Of a stretch of 32,233 bases of DNA, positions 24,560 through 32,233 are shown in pieces (position 1 is the stretch's first letter; each line of letters starts with the position of its first letter). Location of the stretch: positions 1-32,233 of the forward strand of contig DYKX01000011.1 in assembly GCA_020722375.1 (NCBI GenBank), written 5' to 3'. This DNA is from Anaerolinea thermophila. Lineage in GTDB: Bacteria; Chloroflexota; Anaerolineae; Anaerolineales; Villigracilaceae. The notes under the pieces are model-generated. The model saw only the letters and a list, made by a program, of their open reading frames with translations, searched no databases and was not told the DNA's origin. The translations under genes were made by a program, and so were the position numbers.

Positions 24560-24797
24560 GCTTGTTCGCCTTTCGGGCAGATATGAGACGGATAACGGTT
24601 TCTGATTCAGTGTGGACAACCATGATGACGCGGCTCGTGAGTAATCCAAGCGTTTGATAACGCGTCTCACCGTAATCGAAGCGGTCGTCAATCACGGTAA
24701 CGATGTCATTCTCGAACATGGCAGGTACATCAACGAAGTCAATCCCATGTTTCTTGATATTGGTCGGCCGTTTCTGCTCGTCCCATTCGAATTTCAT
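24522..24797 (-). CDS. brnT: BrnT-family toxin
   Basis: MKFEWDEQKRPTNIKKHGIDFVDVPAMFEND...YGETRYQTLGLLTSRVIMVVHTESETVIRLISARKANKHEEKFY; overlaps brnA by 38 bp. Confidence 0.92.
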   Translation of the reverse strand: MKFEWDEQKRPTNIKKHGIDFVDVPAMFENDIVTVIDDRFDYGETRYQTLGLLTSRVIMVVHTESETVIRLISARKANKHEEKFYFSQIAD

Positions 24798-24863
24798 GCG
24801 CCGATTGTATTGTCAAATTGGCAATACGTCAAATCCCATCGTTACGCACCACGCAACACGGAT

Positions 24864-25619
24864 TTATTCCGTACTCAGCCTCGCCGTCGCGCCACCATCC
24901 ACCACCAGCGCCTGACCTGTCATAAACGAGGATTGCTCGTTGTCGGCGAGGAAGTAGATGGCGTGGGCGATCTCTTCGGGGCGACCCACCTTGCCGCTGA
25001 CGGTCTTGCGCGCCAGGTTGTCGAGCCGCTCCTGCATGTCACCGTGACCGACGTGGCCGCGGCTGAGTCCCGCGCGCAGCATGGGAGTGTCCACCGCGCC
25101 GGGGAGGATGGCGTTGACGCGGATATTGTCCGCGGCGAATTCGATGGCCATAGCGCGCGTCAGGGCGAGCAATCCGCCTTTGGAGGCGGCGTAGGCGGCG
25201 ATGTTGGCGGAGGTCTGAATGGCGTGGACGGATGAGACGTTGACGATCGCCCCTCCCCTTCCTGCTTTGAGCAACGGGTGTGCCAGTTTAATGCCGAGAA
25301 ACACCGAGCGCAGGTTGGCGGCCATGACCGCGTCCCATTCTTCGACGGTCGTTTCGACCAGCGGCTTGGCGATCTGCATGGCGGCATTGTTGACCAGCGC
25401 GTCGAGCGAATCGGTGAACTGGTGCGCCTTCTCGAAGATGGCCGCGATTTCGTCCGCGTGGGAGATGTCGGATTGGATGAAGAGGCCGTTGGATGGGAAA
25501 CCTTCGCCGAAGGGGGCGCGGTCCACGCCGATAACGCGCCAGCCTTTTTCGGAAAAGAGAGTCATGGTCGCGCGGCCGATCCCGCCCGCGACACCTGTGA
25601 TGAGGATTGTTTTTGTCAT
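24864..25619 (-). CDS. SDR-family oxidoreductase
   Basis: MTKTILITGVAGGIGRATMTLFSEKGWRVIGVDR, LVNNAAMQ, YAASKGGLLALTRAMAIEFA; possible upstream start at 25643. Confidence 0.93.
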   Translation of the reverse strand: MTKTILITGVAGGIGRATMTLFSEKGWRVIGVDRAPFGEGFPSNGLFIQSDISHADEIAAIFEKAHQFTDSLDALVNNAAMQIAKPLVETTVEEWDAVMAANLRSVFLGIKLAHPLLKAGRGGAIVNVSSVHAIQTSANIAAYAASKGGLLALTRAMAIEFAADNIRVNAILPGAVDTPMLRAGLSRGHVGHGDMQERLDNLARKTVSGKVGRPEEIAHAIYFLADNEQSSFMTGQALVVDGGATARLSTE

Positions 25620-25632
25620 GAGTTTAAAAACC

Positions 25633-26224
25633 TTTTTGGACACGGATCACACGGATTTCACGGATTAGGATTTTTTGATGGATTCTTTTTGAGGAGGCTT
25701 TGTCCAGGACAGGGAGCCTTTACGGGCGTTGTCGTAAACGCCGCGACGGAATTTGGGTTCGGGGCCAAAATTGAGCACGTAACCGACCTCAATTTCAGTT
25801 GCCTTGAGGTAATGGAGAAGTTGCGACATGTGCGCGTCAATGATTTCAGAAACCGATTTGAGTTCGAGCAAAACAAGACCATTGACAATCAGGTCGGCAG
25901 TATAAACCCCAACCACCTGGCCGTGATAGTAGACAAAGATATCCTTTTGCCTCTCAACGAAAAAGCCCATCTCCTTGAGCAAAATTTCCAGCGCGGCTTC
26001 ATAAATCTTTTCCGAGAAGCCATAACCCAATTCGTTATAAACCTGATAGAACGCTGCGATAATTTTATCGGTTATATCCGAATGCTTTCCATCAAACTTT
26101 CCTCTCAAATTCATTTTGCTCCTCCATCAACCAAAAAAGAATGGAATCCGTGTTTTCCGTGAAATCCGTGTCCAAAAAAAGAATCGAATCCGTGTCATCC
26201 GCCGAAGGATCCGTGTCCAAAAAA
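25633..26224. mobile_element. Putative CACGGATT inverted-repeat unit carrying a GxxExxY gene
   Basis: Left TTTTTGGACACGGATCACACGGATTTCACGGATT (25633-25666); inverted right copy AATCCGTGTTTTCCGTGAAATCCGTGTCCAAAAAAA (26145-26180) and a second right copy (26186-26224). Confidence 0.55.
25665..26114 (-). CDS. GxxExxY protein (PDDEXK-like family)
   Basis: 149 aa; VYNELGYGFSEKIYEAAL (GxxExxY motif), VYTADLIVNGLVLLELKSVSEI (D...E-x-K). Confidence 0.92.
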   Translation of the reverse strand: MNLRGKFDGKHSDITDKIIAAFYQVYNELGYGFSEKIYEAALEILLKEMGFFVERQKDIFVYYHGQVVGVYTADLIVNGLVLLELKSVSEIIDAHMSQLLHYLKATEIEVGYVLNFGPEPKFRRGVYDNARKGSLSWTKPPQKESIKKS

Positions 26225-27166
26225 TTATTCCACAATCCCAAGTCCGTCCAGTAAATTCCGAATCGTATTCCAATGCACCCTCTCCCATGCGGCGGGACTG
26301 GAGTTGGCGTTGTGCGGCGCGAGCAGGACGTTGTCCATTTTCAGCAAGGGACTGTCGTGCGGCAGAGGCTCGAACTCGAACACGTCCAGCGCCGCGCCTG
26401 CGATCTGACCCGATTGCAGTGCGGCGACCAGCGCGGGTTCGTCCACGATGGGACCGCGGGCGGTGTTGATGAGAATGGCATTCGGCTTCATTAGCGCGAA
26501 GGTGCTGGCGTTCATCAGGTGGTGACTGGTGGGATTCAAGTCGCAATTGAGCGAGACGAAATCGGACTCATCCAGCAGGGCGGCGAGAGAGGTCATTTGG
26601 ATTCCCGTCTCAGTGATGAAGACATGATCTATCTCGATAATGTCCGTGCCGAGGACTTTCATGCCAAAGGCGCGGGCGCGGCGCGTCACAGCCTTGCCGA
26701 TATTGCCGACGCCGACCACGCCAAGGGTACATTCGCTGAGAGTCTTGCCAGGAATTTTCTCCCACTCGCCGCGCTTCATGGCCGCGTCCATCCACGGCTG
26801 GCGGCGGACGAAGGCCAGCAGGTAGCCGAGAACGGTATCCGCGACGGGGGTGGTGAACGCGTTGGGCGTGCGCCCCACCTTCACGTTCAGGCGGGACGCG
26901 GCCGCGCTGTCGATGGAGTCGATGCCCGTCCCCCACTTCGAGATGACTTTGAGTCGCGGCGCGCAGGCTTCGAGCACGCGCGCCGTGTAACGGTCATCGC
27001 CGCAGATCGCGCCGTCGAATTGACCGGCGTATCTCAGCAGGTCGGCCTCTTCCATGCGCTCCTGCACGTCGGGGACGATTAAGTCAATCCCGTATTTGTC
27101 GAATGTCGCTTTGAAGCGGTCTAAAAAAGGAATCATGTAGGGGGCGGTCATCAAAACAGTGGGCAT
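26225..27166 (-). CDS. D-isomer-specific 2-hydroxyacid dehydrogenase / phosphoglycerate dehydrogenase-like
   Basis: MPTVLMTAPYMIPFLDRF..., TLGVVGVGNIGKAVTRRARAFGMKVLGTD, LINTARGPIVDEPALVAALQSGQIAGAALDVFE. Start at 27166 with GGAGGAG upstream rather than ORF-track 27259. Confidence 0.93.
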   Translation of the reverse strand: MPTVLMTAPYMIPFLDRFKATFDKYGIDLIVPDVQERMEEADLLRYAGQFDGAICGDDRYTARVLEACAPRLKVISKWGTGIDSIDSAAASRLNVKVGRTPNAFTTPVADTVLGYLLAFVRRQPWMDAAMKRGEWEKIPGKTLSECTLGVVGVGNIGKAVTRRARAFGMKVLGTDIIEIDHVFITETGIQMTSLAALLDESDFVSLNCDLNPTSHHLMNASTFALMKPNAILINTARGPIVDEPALVAALQSGQIAGAALDVFEFEPLPHDSPLLKMDNVLLAPHNANSSPAAWERVHWNTIRNLLDGLGIVE

Positions 27167-27179
27167 GTGATTCTCCTCC

Positions 27180-27254
27180 CTCATCCCCAACCCTTCCCCC
27201 CGAAGGGGAAGGGAGTTACTCCCCTCTCCCTGCGGGAGAGGAGCCGGGGGTGAG
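27180..27254. repeat. Twin-hairpin CCCTTCCCC/CCTCTCCC element (NPSPxRGEG-type)
   Basis: CCCTTCCCC CCGAA GGGGAAGGG and CCTCTCCC TGC GGGAGAGG, ends CTCATCCCC / GGGGGTGAG. Confidence 0.85.
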
Positions 27255-27259
27255 GGCAT

Positions 27260-28807
27260 TCACTTACAAGTATTCGGCACAACTTCGTAATTATACGGCT
27301 CGCGGTCGGGGGAATTGTAGTTCACATCTTCGAGCAGTGGCAGGTCCGCGCCAAAGTACTCATTCAGCACCACACGAAACGAATTGACGGGCGATATGGA
27401 CGGATAGAGCGCGTCCGTGTGGCCGGGGAGATAATACGCGTTCAGGATGGTGAGGACGGTTTCGGGCGGCTGGTACCATGGGCCGTGGTCGCCTTGGATG
27501 ATGACGACCGGCGGGACTTCCGAATTTTCGATCAAGGCCTGGACCGTGCGCTGGATTTCGCGGTTGATGAATTGCACCTCGCCGACGTAGCCGCGCGCGT
27601 AGGACTCGGGCGTGTACTTGCCCTGCGCGTTGATGAACCGCGCCGCGTCGATGAAATTCCCGTCCGCGTCGAACACGAACGGCGGATGCGGCTCCAGCAA
27701 ATGGACGAAGACGAAGCGCGGCCCCTCCGCCTCGGGCAGGGACGGGAGGGCGGACAGCGCAAACAAGCTACGTTCCCACTGACGGGTGTATTCCTCCTCG
27801 TTGAAGTTGAACCAGCCCACCTCGGGCGCAGCATGGACGAGCGTGGTACGCAAGAGCAGCACTTCGAACTCGGTCAGGTCGTTCCACTGCAATTCGGGTC
27901 GAAGGAAAGTGTCGGCGTCGGAAATCTCGGACCACGGATAACCTGTGGAAAACGCGACGGTTTGATAGCCGAGTCCCTCCAATAAGGCGCGCAGGCGGCT
28001 GTTGCGAATCAGCCCCCACAGCGCGGTTTTGTCGCGGCGTTCGGGCGTGAGCGAAGGGTCGAGGGTTTGCAGGTAGTCGAAATTCAGGGTTGAGGAAAAG
28101 GACAGCTCGGTACGGTCATAGTTGCTTTGGCTGCAACGCGCCACATAAAAGCCCATGCTTTCGAGCGCAGAAATGAATCCCGAGTTGTCGAACCCGTAGA
28201 CGTTCTGCAGCGTGTCGGCGCGCGTATACGAGTCGAGGATGATGTAATACACGTCGGGCAGCGGCGCGGAGGTGTCCACGTGCAGGGCGGGCAATGATTC
28301 GGGAGGGGCGGGAGTTGCAAGCAGGCGCGAGAGTTTCAGGTCGTAGGAGCCGAACTGCCAGGCGGTCATGCCGACCAGGAGCAGGGCCGTCAGGTTGAGG
28401 GGCGTCGAAAGGCCGTGCAAGTTGGGGCGGGCGCGCCAAGCCCACGCCAGGGAAAGAAGCGAGAGACCCAGCCAAAGAGGCAGCAGGACTCCGGGACGCG
28501 TCCACGCCTGGTCGGGCAGGAGAATCCGAAAATGTCCGTAGGAATAGAAAAGAAACAGCCAGGCCGCCGTCACAAAAGCGGCGCGGTGCACATCGCGCAG
28601 GAGGATTCGCAGCAGCCAAAACACGACCGCGGTCACGACCAGCGAAACGAGCAGGGAGCGCGCGGCCGAGGCGGGACGCAGCTCGCCCACGTTGAAGGCC
28701 AGCATCGCGAGGATGGGATACGCCGCCAGCAGGAAGGGATAGATGGGCGCGGTGAATTGGCGCGGCGCGGCCTTTATTTTGGGTTGCATCCCACTCAAGA
28801 TTTCCAA
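27260..28807 (-). CDS. Membrane-anchored sulfatase/alkaline-phosphatase-superfamily protein
   Basis: 515 aa; N-terminal TM helices, DVYYIILDSYTRADTL, FVFVHLLEPHPPFVFD, VVIIQGDHG. Confidence 0.83.
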   Translation of the reverse strand: MEILSGMQPKIKAAPRQFTAPIYPFLLAAYPILAMLAFNVGELRPASAARSLLVSLVVTAVVFWLLRILLRDVHRAAFVTAAWLFLFYSYGHFRILLPDQAWTRPGVLLPLWLGLSLLSLAWAWRARPNLHGLSTPLNLTALLLVGMTAWQFGSYDLKLSRLLATPAPPESLPALHVDTSAPLPDVYYIILDSYTRADTLQNVYGFDNSGFISALESMGFYVARCSQSNYDRTELSFSSTLNFDYLQTLDPSLTPERRDKTALWGLIRNSRLRALLEGLGYQTVAFSTGYPWSEISDADTFLRPELQWNDLTEFEVLLLRTTLVHAAPEVGWFNFNEEEYTRQWERSLFALSALPSLPEAEGPRFVFVHLLEPHPPFVFDADGNFIDAARFINAQGKYTPESYARGYVGEVQFINREIQRTVQALIENSEVPPVVIIQGDHGPWYQPPETVLTILNAYYLPGHTDALYPSISPVNSFRVVLNEYFGADLPLLEDVNYNSPDREPYNYEVVPNTCK

Positions 28808-28839
28808 CGGATCGCTATCCTTCCTGATCAGTTGCCCCG

Positions 28840-30663
28840 TCAGCGCAGGGAACTGACATCGTAGCCATATTGTTCAAGATAATCCAATATCTCGGCGCGG
28901 ATCTCCTCCTGCGGCGGCAGGGATTCTGGTTCGCAGGGCGCGGTATGGCCGATCAAATCGTTGACGGTGAGTTTGTTTTCCTGCACATTCAGTTCGTAGT
29001 ATTTCTGGCAGACGATGAACACCACGGATTTTATTTGGAAAAATGGCGGTTTGACCTTCTTCGGGGAGCCCGCAATGACGCTGACGATTTCGCGCGTTGG
29101 GGACAATTCGGAATTGAGGAAGCTCGCTCCACTCATCCAGGCGGGTTTTTCGATGCCGAGATAATCCAGCAGGGTGACTGGGATATCAATAACCTGCAAG
29201 TTGTTCTTTCGCATACCCGCGTGGGCCTGCCCCGGAAAACGGATGATGATGGGGATGCGCTTATTGACAGTGTACATGAAGCCATGATCCGTGTACACCA
29301 CCAGGATGGTGTTTTCGAGTTGGCCCGTCTCTTCGAGGTACCCGTAGATTTGCTCCACGCTTCCGTCAAAACTGAGAATGGCATCCAGGTATTGTTCCCT
29401 GTCCCAGTCTTTCTCCGTCTCGCCTGTGGAAAAGACATGGTGGCTGAACGAAAAGTGCGGTCCGTGCGTGTCCATGAAATGGGCAAAGATGAAGAGCGGG
29501 CGGTCGGTCTGGTCGAGCAGGTCTTTGATCTGCTGGACGCGCTGTTCGTCGGTCATGCGCGCGTTCGGATCATCCACTTCCTTGATGGCGTTATGCATAT
29601 CGCGGATAAAGAATATGTGGAGCAGGCGTTCTTCGGCACGGGCTAAAACGGTCGTGATGAATTGGGAGGAAGGCGAGTTGCCCAAAACGCTACGGATAAT
29701 TTTGGCTGTGGGTTCATCGAAGGAACGGCCATTGACGATCTCGAATCCATCCAGCAGGTTTTGCTCACCAGCGTCGACGTAATCGTGGACACCGATCTCC
29801 ACCGTCTGGTATCCGTGCGCTTTGAGAATGGCGGGCAAATGCTCAAAAGAGTCATCCCCCGTGAGGGTATCGGGATAGCGAAAGACCTGTACATCCACGG
29901 GATGTTTCCCAGTAAGCATGGATGTGGTGGAGCCAGTGGTGCTCGATGAATTGACAAACGCATTTTCCGCCATCAGCGACTCGGTCGCCAATTTCTCGAG
30001 GAAGGGGGTGGTCTCCCTGGTGTATCCATACACGGAAAGGTAGGACGCGCTGAGTCCGTCCCCGCCAATGATGAGGATGTTGGGATATTTTTGTGTAGCC
30101 GCTGTGCTCTCACCAGCAACGGACACTTTGTTGCTGGAAGAAAGCGTTACAGACAGAATGGCGATAATCGAAACAGCGAGCAGGCCAAACGTCGGGACAG
30201 AGGCGGGCTTCTTCCGTTTGTAGGCGCGGACGTGAGTCCTGTGCGTCATCCAGGCCAGAAAAAGCAGGAAGCCGATCAAATATGGGATTCGCCAATTGCC
30301 GGCGGAGGTGGCAATGCCAAACTTGAAAACGGTATAGGTGAAGTTGTCGAAGAGGATAAGCGCGGTTACCGCGGCGATGAAGGCGGGCACAAGGCAGGCA
30401 AGGTAGGCGAGTCGCCGCTGGGTTTTATCTCTGGTGAACAGGGAGGGCAGGAGAAGCAGGAAAAGAACGATCAGGGCCGCCAGAGCCATCGTCCCGCCTG
30501 TCACGAAAAAGATGCGCACTTTCTCGAACAGGCTGAGGAGCGAAAGCGCGGACGGTTTGGTAACGAAGAAGATCCACTCCATCAAGGCGTAGAAAAACGC
30601 GTTGAGGATGGTCGCAATGATGAGCGCAGATGGATTGAATGGAGGTTGTTTGGCAGAAGACAT
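28840..30663 (-). CDS. Membrane-anchored sulfatase-family protein (LTA-synthase/phosphoethanolamine-transferase-like topology)
   Basis: MSSAKQPPFNPSALIIATILNAFFYALMEW..., NILIIGGDGLSASYLSVYGYTRETTPFLEKLA, AFVNSSSTTGSTTSMLTGKHP, LFIFAHFMDTHGPHF, LVVYTDHGFM. Start at 30663 instead of ORF-track 30912. Confidence 0.85.
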   Translation of the reverse strand: MSSAKQPPFNPSALIIATILNAFFYALMEWIFFVTKPSALSLLSLFEKVRIFFVTGGTMALAALIVLFLLLLPSLFTRDKTQRRLAYLACLVPAFIAAVTALILFDNFTYTVFKFGIATSAGNWRIPYLIGFLLFLAWMTHRTHVRAYKRKKPASVPTFGLLAVSIIAILSVTLSSSNKVSVAGESTAATQKYPNILIIGGDGLSASYLSVYGYTRETTPFLEKLATESLMAENAFVNSSSTTGSTTSMLTGKHPVDVQVFRYPDTLTGDDSFEHLPAILKAHGYQTVEIGVHDYVDAGEQNLLDGFEIVNGRSFDEPTAKIIRSVLGNSPSSQFITTVLARAEERLLHIFFIRDMHNAIKEVDDPNARMTDEQRVQQIKDLLDQTDRPLFIFAHFMDTHGPHFSFSHHVFSTGETEKDWDREQYLDAILSFDGSVEQIYGYLEETGQLENTILVVYTDHGFMYTVNKRIPIIIRFPGQAHAGMRKNNLQVIDIPVTLLDYLGIEKPAWMSGASFLNSELSPTREIVSVIAGSPKKVKPPFFQIKSVVFIVCQKYYELNVQENKLTVNDLIGHTAPCEPESLPPQEEIRAEILDYLEQYGYDVSSLR

Positions 30664-30725
30664 GGGCACAATTTTATAACACTTTGCTGTGGAAGGTGAA
30701 CACGCAGGTTCGTCCTCTACCGATT

Positions 30726-32192
30726 TCATCGGCAATACCATTCCAGCGCGAAGGATTCCATTTCGGGCGACAACATCCCATCCTTCGCCATGTCCGTCAC
30801 AATCGAGCAGGCTTGATCGCCAAGGAACGCGTCCGCGCGCAGGATGGACGCGAGTTTCTTCAAATCTTTTTCGCGGCCGAGGACCGCGTACGCCTGCATG
30901 AACGGCATCCACTCCACACTGTCCGCAGGATAAAAACCGAGACTCAGCCCCTCATCGCCCAACGTGGCGACGCGTTTCCAATCTCCCATCTGACGCGCCA
31001 GGGACGCCTGCTGATAGTACCAGCACCAACCGTGTTCGGGTTCGGGGCCGAACGCCGCTTCGAGCGGGACGGGAGAGGGGCCCTCCACGATGACGTTTTC
31101 AATTCGGGACAGCGACGCGACCAGCATGATGCGCGGGTCGTCGCCCGCGGACAGTTCGGGCTGGGAACCGTCCAGCACGCGGACGCAACTGCCAGGCGAG
31201 GCCTGCGCGAGGATGAGCATGTTATCGTAATCCATCGTCACGTGCGTATTGCGGCGGTCGGGTTCGTCCACGCCTTTGCCCGTCAGGATGCGCGTCACGT
31301 TTTCGGGAGTGAGCAACACGCCGCCAATCGGCGCTTCAATAGGCTGGGTAGTCTGCGGTTCGGGGTAATAGATGAGGTTGGCCGCGCCCCACAAAAAGTA
31401 GTCTTCCTGAATCGAGGCGGGGAAATAGGCCGCGAGCGTTGTCCCCTCGCGCATCTGCGGAACGCGCCATGCCACCTGCCACCAGAAATTCTTGACGGCA
31501 TCCGCTTCTTTGGCAATGTTGACCGCGTTGGCGTAATGCGTGAGGACGGCGAGTCCCGTCAACAGGCCGACCAGTCCCCAGCGCAGACGCGCCGACGAAA
31601 GGTAGCCGAGCATCGCCACCACTGCCATCGCCGCGCCGACGGAACTCGCCAGCGTGTAACGCGACAGCGAGAAAAATTCCACGTGACGGTTGACGAGGAT
31701 GACGGGGATCAGTCCCGCGGCCGCGCTGATCAGTCCGACACAGAGCATTTCGACGCGCCAATCGACTTTGGATTCCTGAAGTTCTACTTCAGGAGAGGGC
31801 AGATCGGCTCCGAAAGTAGAACTTTCGGATTCCTGCACACGTACCAAAACAAAAACCACACCCGCGGCGACCGCGAAGGCCAGCGTGAATCCAATCCACG
31901 TTTCGGACAGGCGCAAATTGAAAGCCAAATTATAGAGCGGCACGCCCCAGGCGAGAAAGACCACGTTGATCGTATCCTGGATGAAACGCGCCAACCACCA
32001 AAATCCTGTCTGAAGTGGAGAGGCGAACAGCGCGCCGAATTGGAGTCCCACATCCGTGGCGTTGCGCTCGCTGGTGAAGAAGAAGAGCCGCCAGATGAGG
32101 AAGGTGAGAGGACCGAGGAGGGAGGGAAGCCAGGAGAGAAAAACGCGAGTTGAGAGATAGGAGTTAGGTATTGCGTACTTGTCGTCCATCAA
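30726..32192 (-). CDS. Multi-TM membrane protein of unknown function
   Basis: 488 aa, several predicted hydrophobic segments in the N-terminal half, soluble C-terminal half. Confidence 0.7.
   Translation of the reverse strand: MMDDKYAIPNSYLSTRVFLSWLPSLLGPLTFLIWRLFFFTSERNATDVGLQFGALFASPLQTGFWWLARFIQDTINVVFLAWGVPLYNLAFNLRLSETWIGFTLAFAVAAGVVFVLVRVQESESSTFGADLPSPEVELQESKVDWRVEMLCVGLISAAAGLIPVILVNRHVEFFSLSRYTLASSVGAAMAVVAMLGYLSSARLRWGLVGLLTGLAVLTHYANAVNIAKEADAVKNFWWQVAWRVPQMREGTTLAAYFPASIQEDYFLWGAANLIYYPEPQTTQPIEAPIGGVLLTPENVTRILTGKGVDEPDRRNTHVTMDYDNMLILAQASPGSCVRVLDGSQPELSAGDDPRIMLVASLSRIENVIVEGPSPVPLEAAFGPEPEHGWCWYYQQASLARQMGDWKRVATLGDEGLSLGFYPADSVEWMPFMQAYAVLGREKDLKKLASILRADAFLGDQACSIVTDMAKDGMLSPEMESFALEWYCR
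31770..31833. repeat. Twin-hairpin palindromic element (family C) inside the multi-TM CDS
   Basis: GGATTCCTGAAGTTCTACTTCAGGAGAGGGCAGATCGGCTCCGAAAGTAGAACTTTCGGATTCC; encodes part of ESESSTFGADLPSPEVELQES. Confidence 0.88.
32147..32181. repeat. Heptamer array at the N-terminus of the multi-TM CDS
   Basis: GAGTTGA GAGATAG GAGTTAG GTATTGC GTACTTG; encodes about KYAIPNSYLSTR. Confidence 0.7.
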
Positions 32193-32233
32193 AACATCGT
32201 GGACGAACTAACAAACTAACCATCAAGACATCG

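Noticed and set aside
30639-32153. 504-aa + strand ORF opposite the multi-TM gene
   Set aside because: Arg/His-rich shadow ORF; minus frame has coherent hydrophobic segments.
1-32233. tRNA or rRNA genes
   Set aside because: No sequence recognised as a tRNA cloverleaf or conserved rRNA segment; not systematically computed.

Overview
The composition, gene content and repeats resemble an Anaerolineae/Chloroflexi-type bacterium, but this taxonomic guess was not verified. Left third (mostly + strand): a partial CoA-transferase subunit, a class I/II aminotransferase, a decayed MttB-like fragment, a full-length DnaE (DNA polymerase III alpha), an alpha/beta hydrolase, a truncated epoxide-hydrolase-like ORF, an EamA transporter and a NUDIX hydrolase. 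A terminator hairpin separates these from a long run of minus-strand genes (9.2-32.2 kb). That run holds an alpha/beta hydrolase, a sensor histidine kinase and a surface-polysaccharide-like island: two sulfotransferases, an O-antigen-ligase-like protein, a Wzz-like protein, two GT2 and two GT39-like glycosyltransferases, further multi-TM proteins, a DUF115/MptE-like protein and two membrane-anchored sulfatase-superfamily proteins. Inside it are two adjacent toxin-antitoxin modules, an SDR, a GxxExxY protein and a 2-hydroxyacid dehydrogenase. The most unusual content is the repeats. Several unrelated families of short repeats occupy gene boundaries and also lie in frame inside genes: degenerate 7-bp (and one 8-bp) tandem arrays, twin-hairpin palindromic elements, CACGGATT-type elements and a MITE-like inverted repeat. 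Three candidates stand out: (a) heptamer arrays that abut start codons or sit inside CDSs with sizes close to multiples of 21 bp; (b) a compact CACGGATT inverted-repeat unit carrying a GxxExxY gene; (c) the dnaE linker, which has accumulated several palindromic elements and a recent 213-bp tandem duplication. All calls are from reading the sequence; no database search was run.
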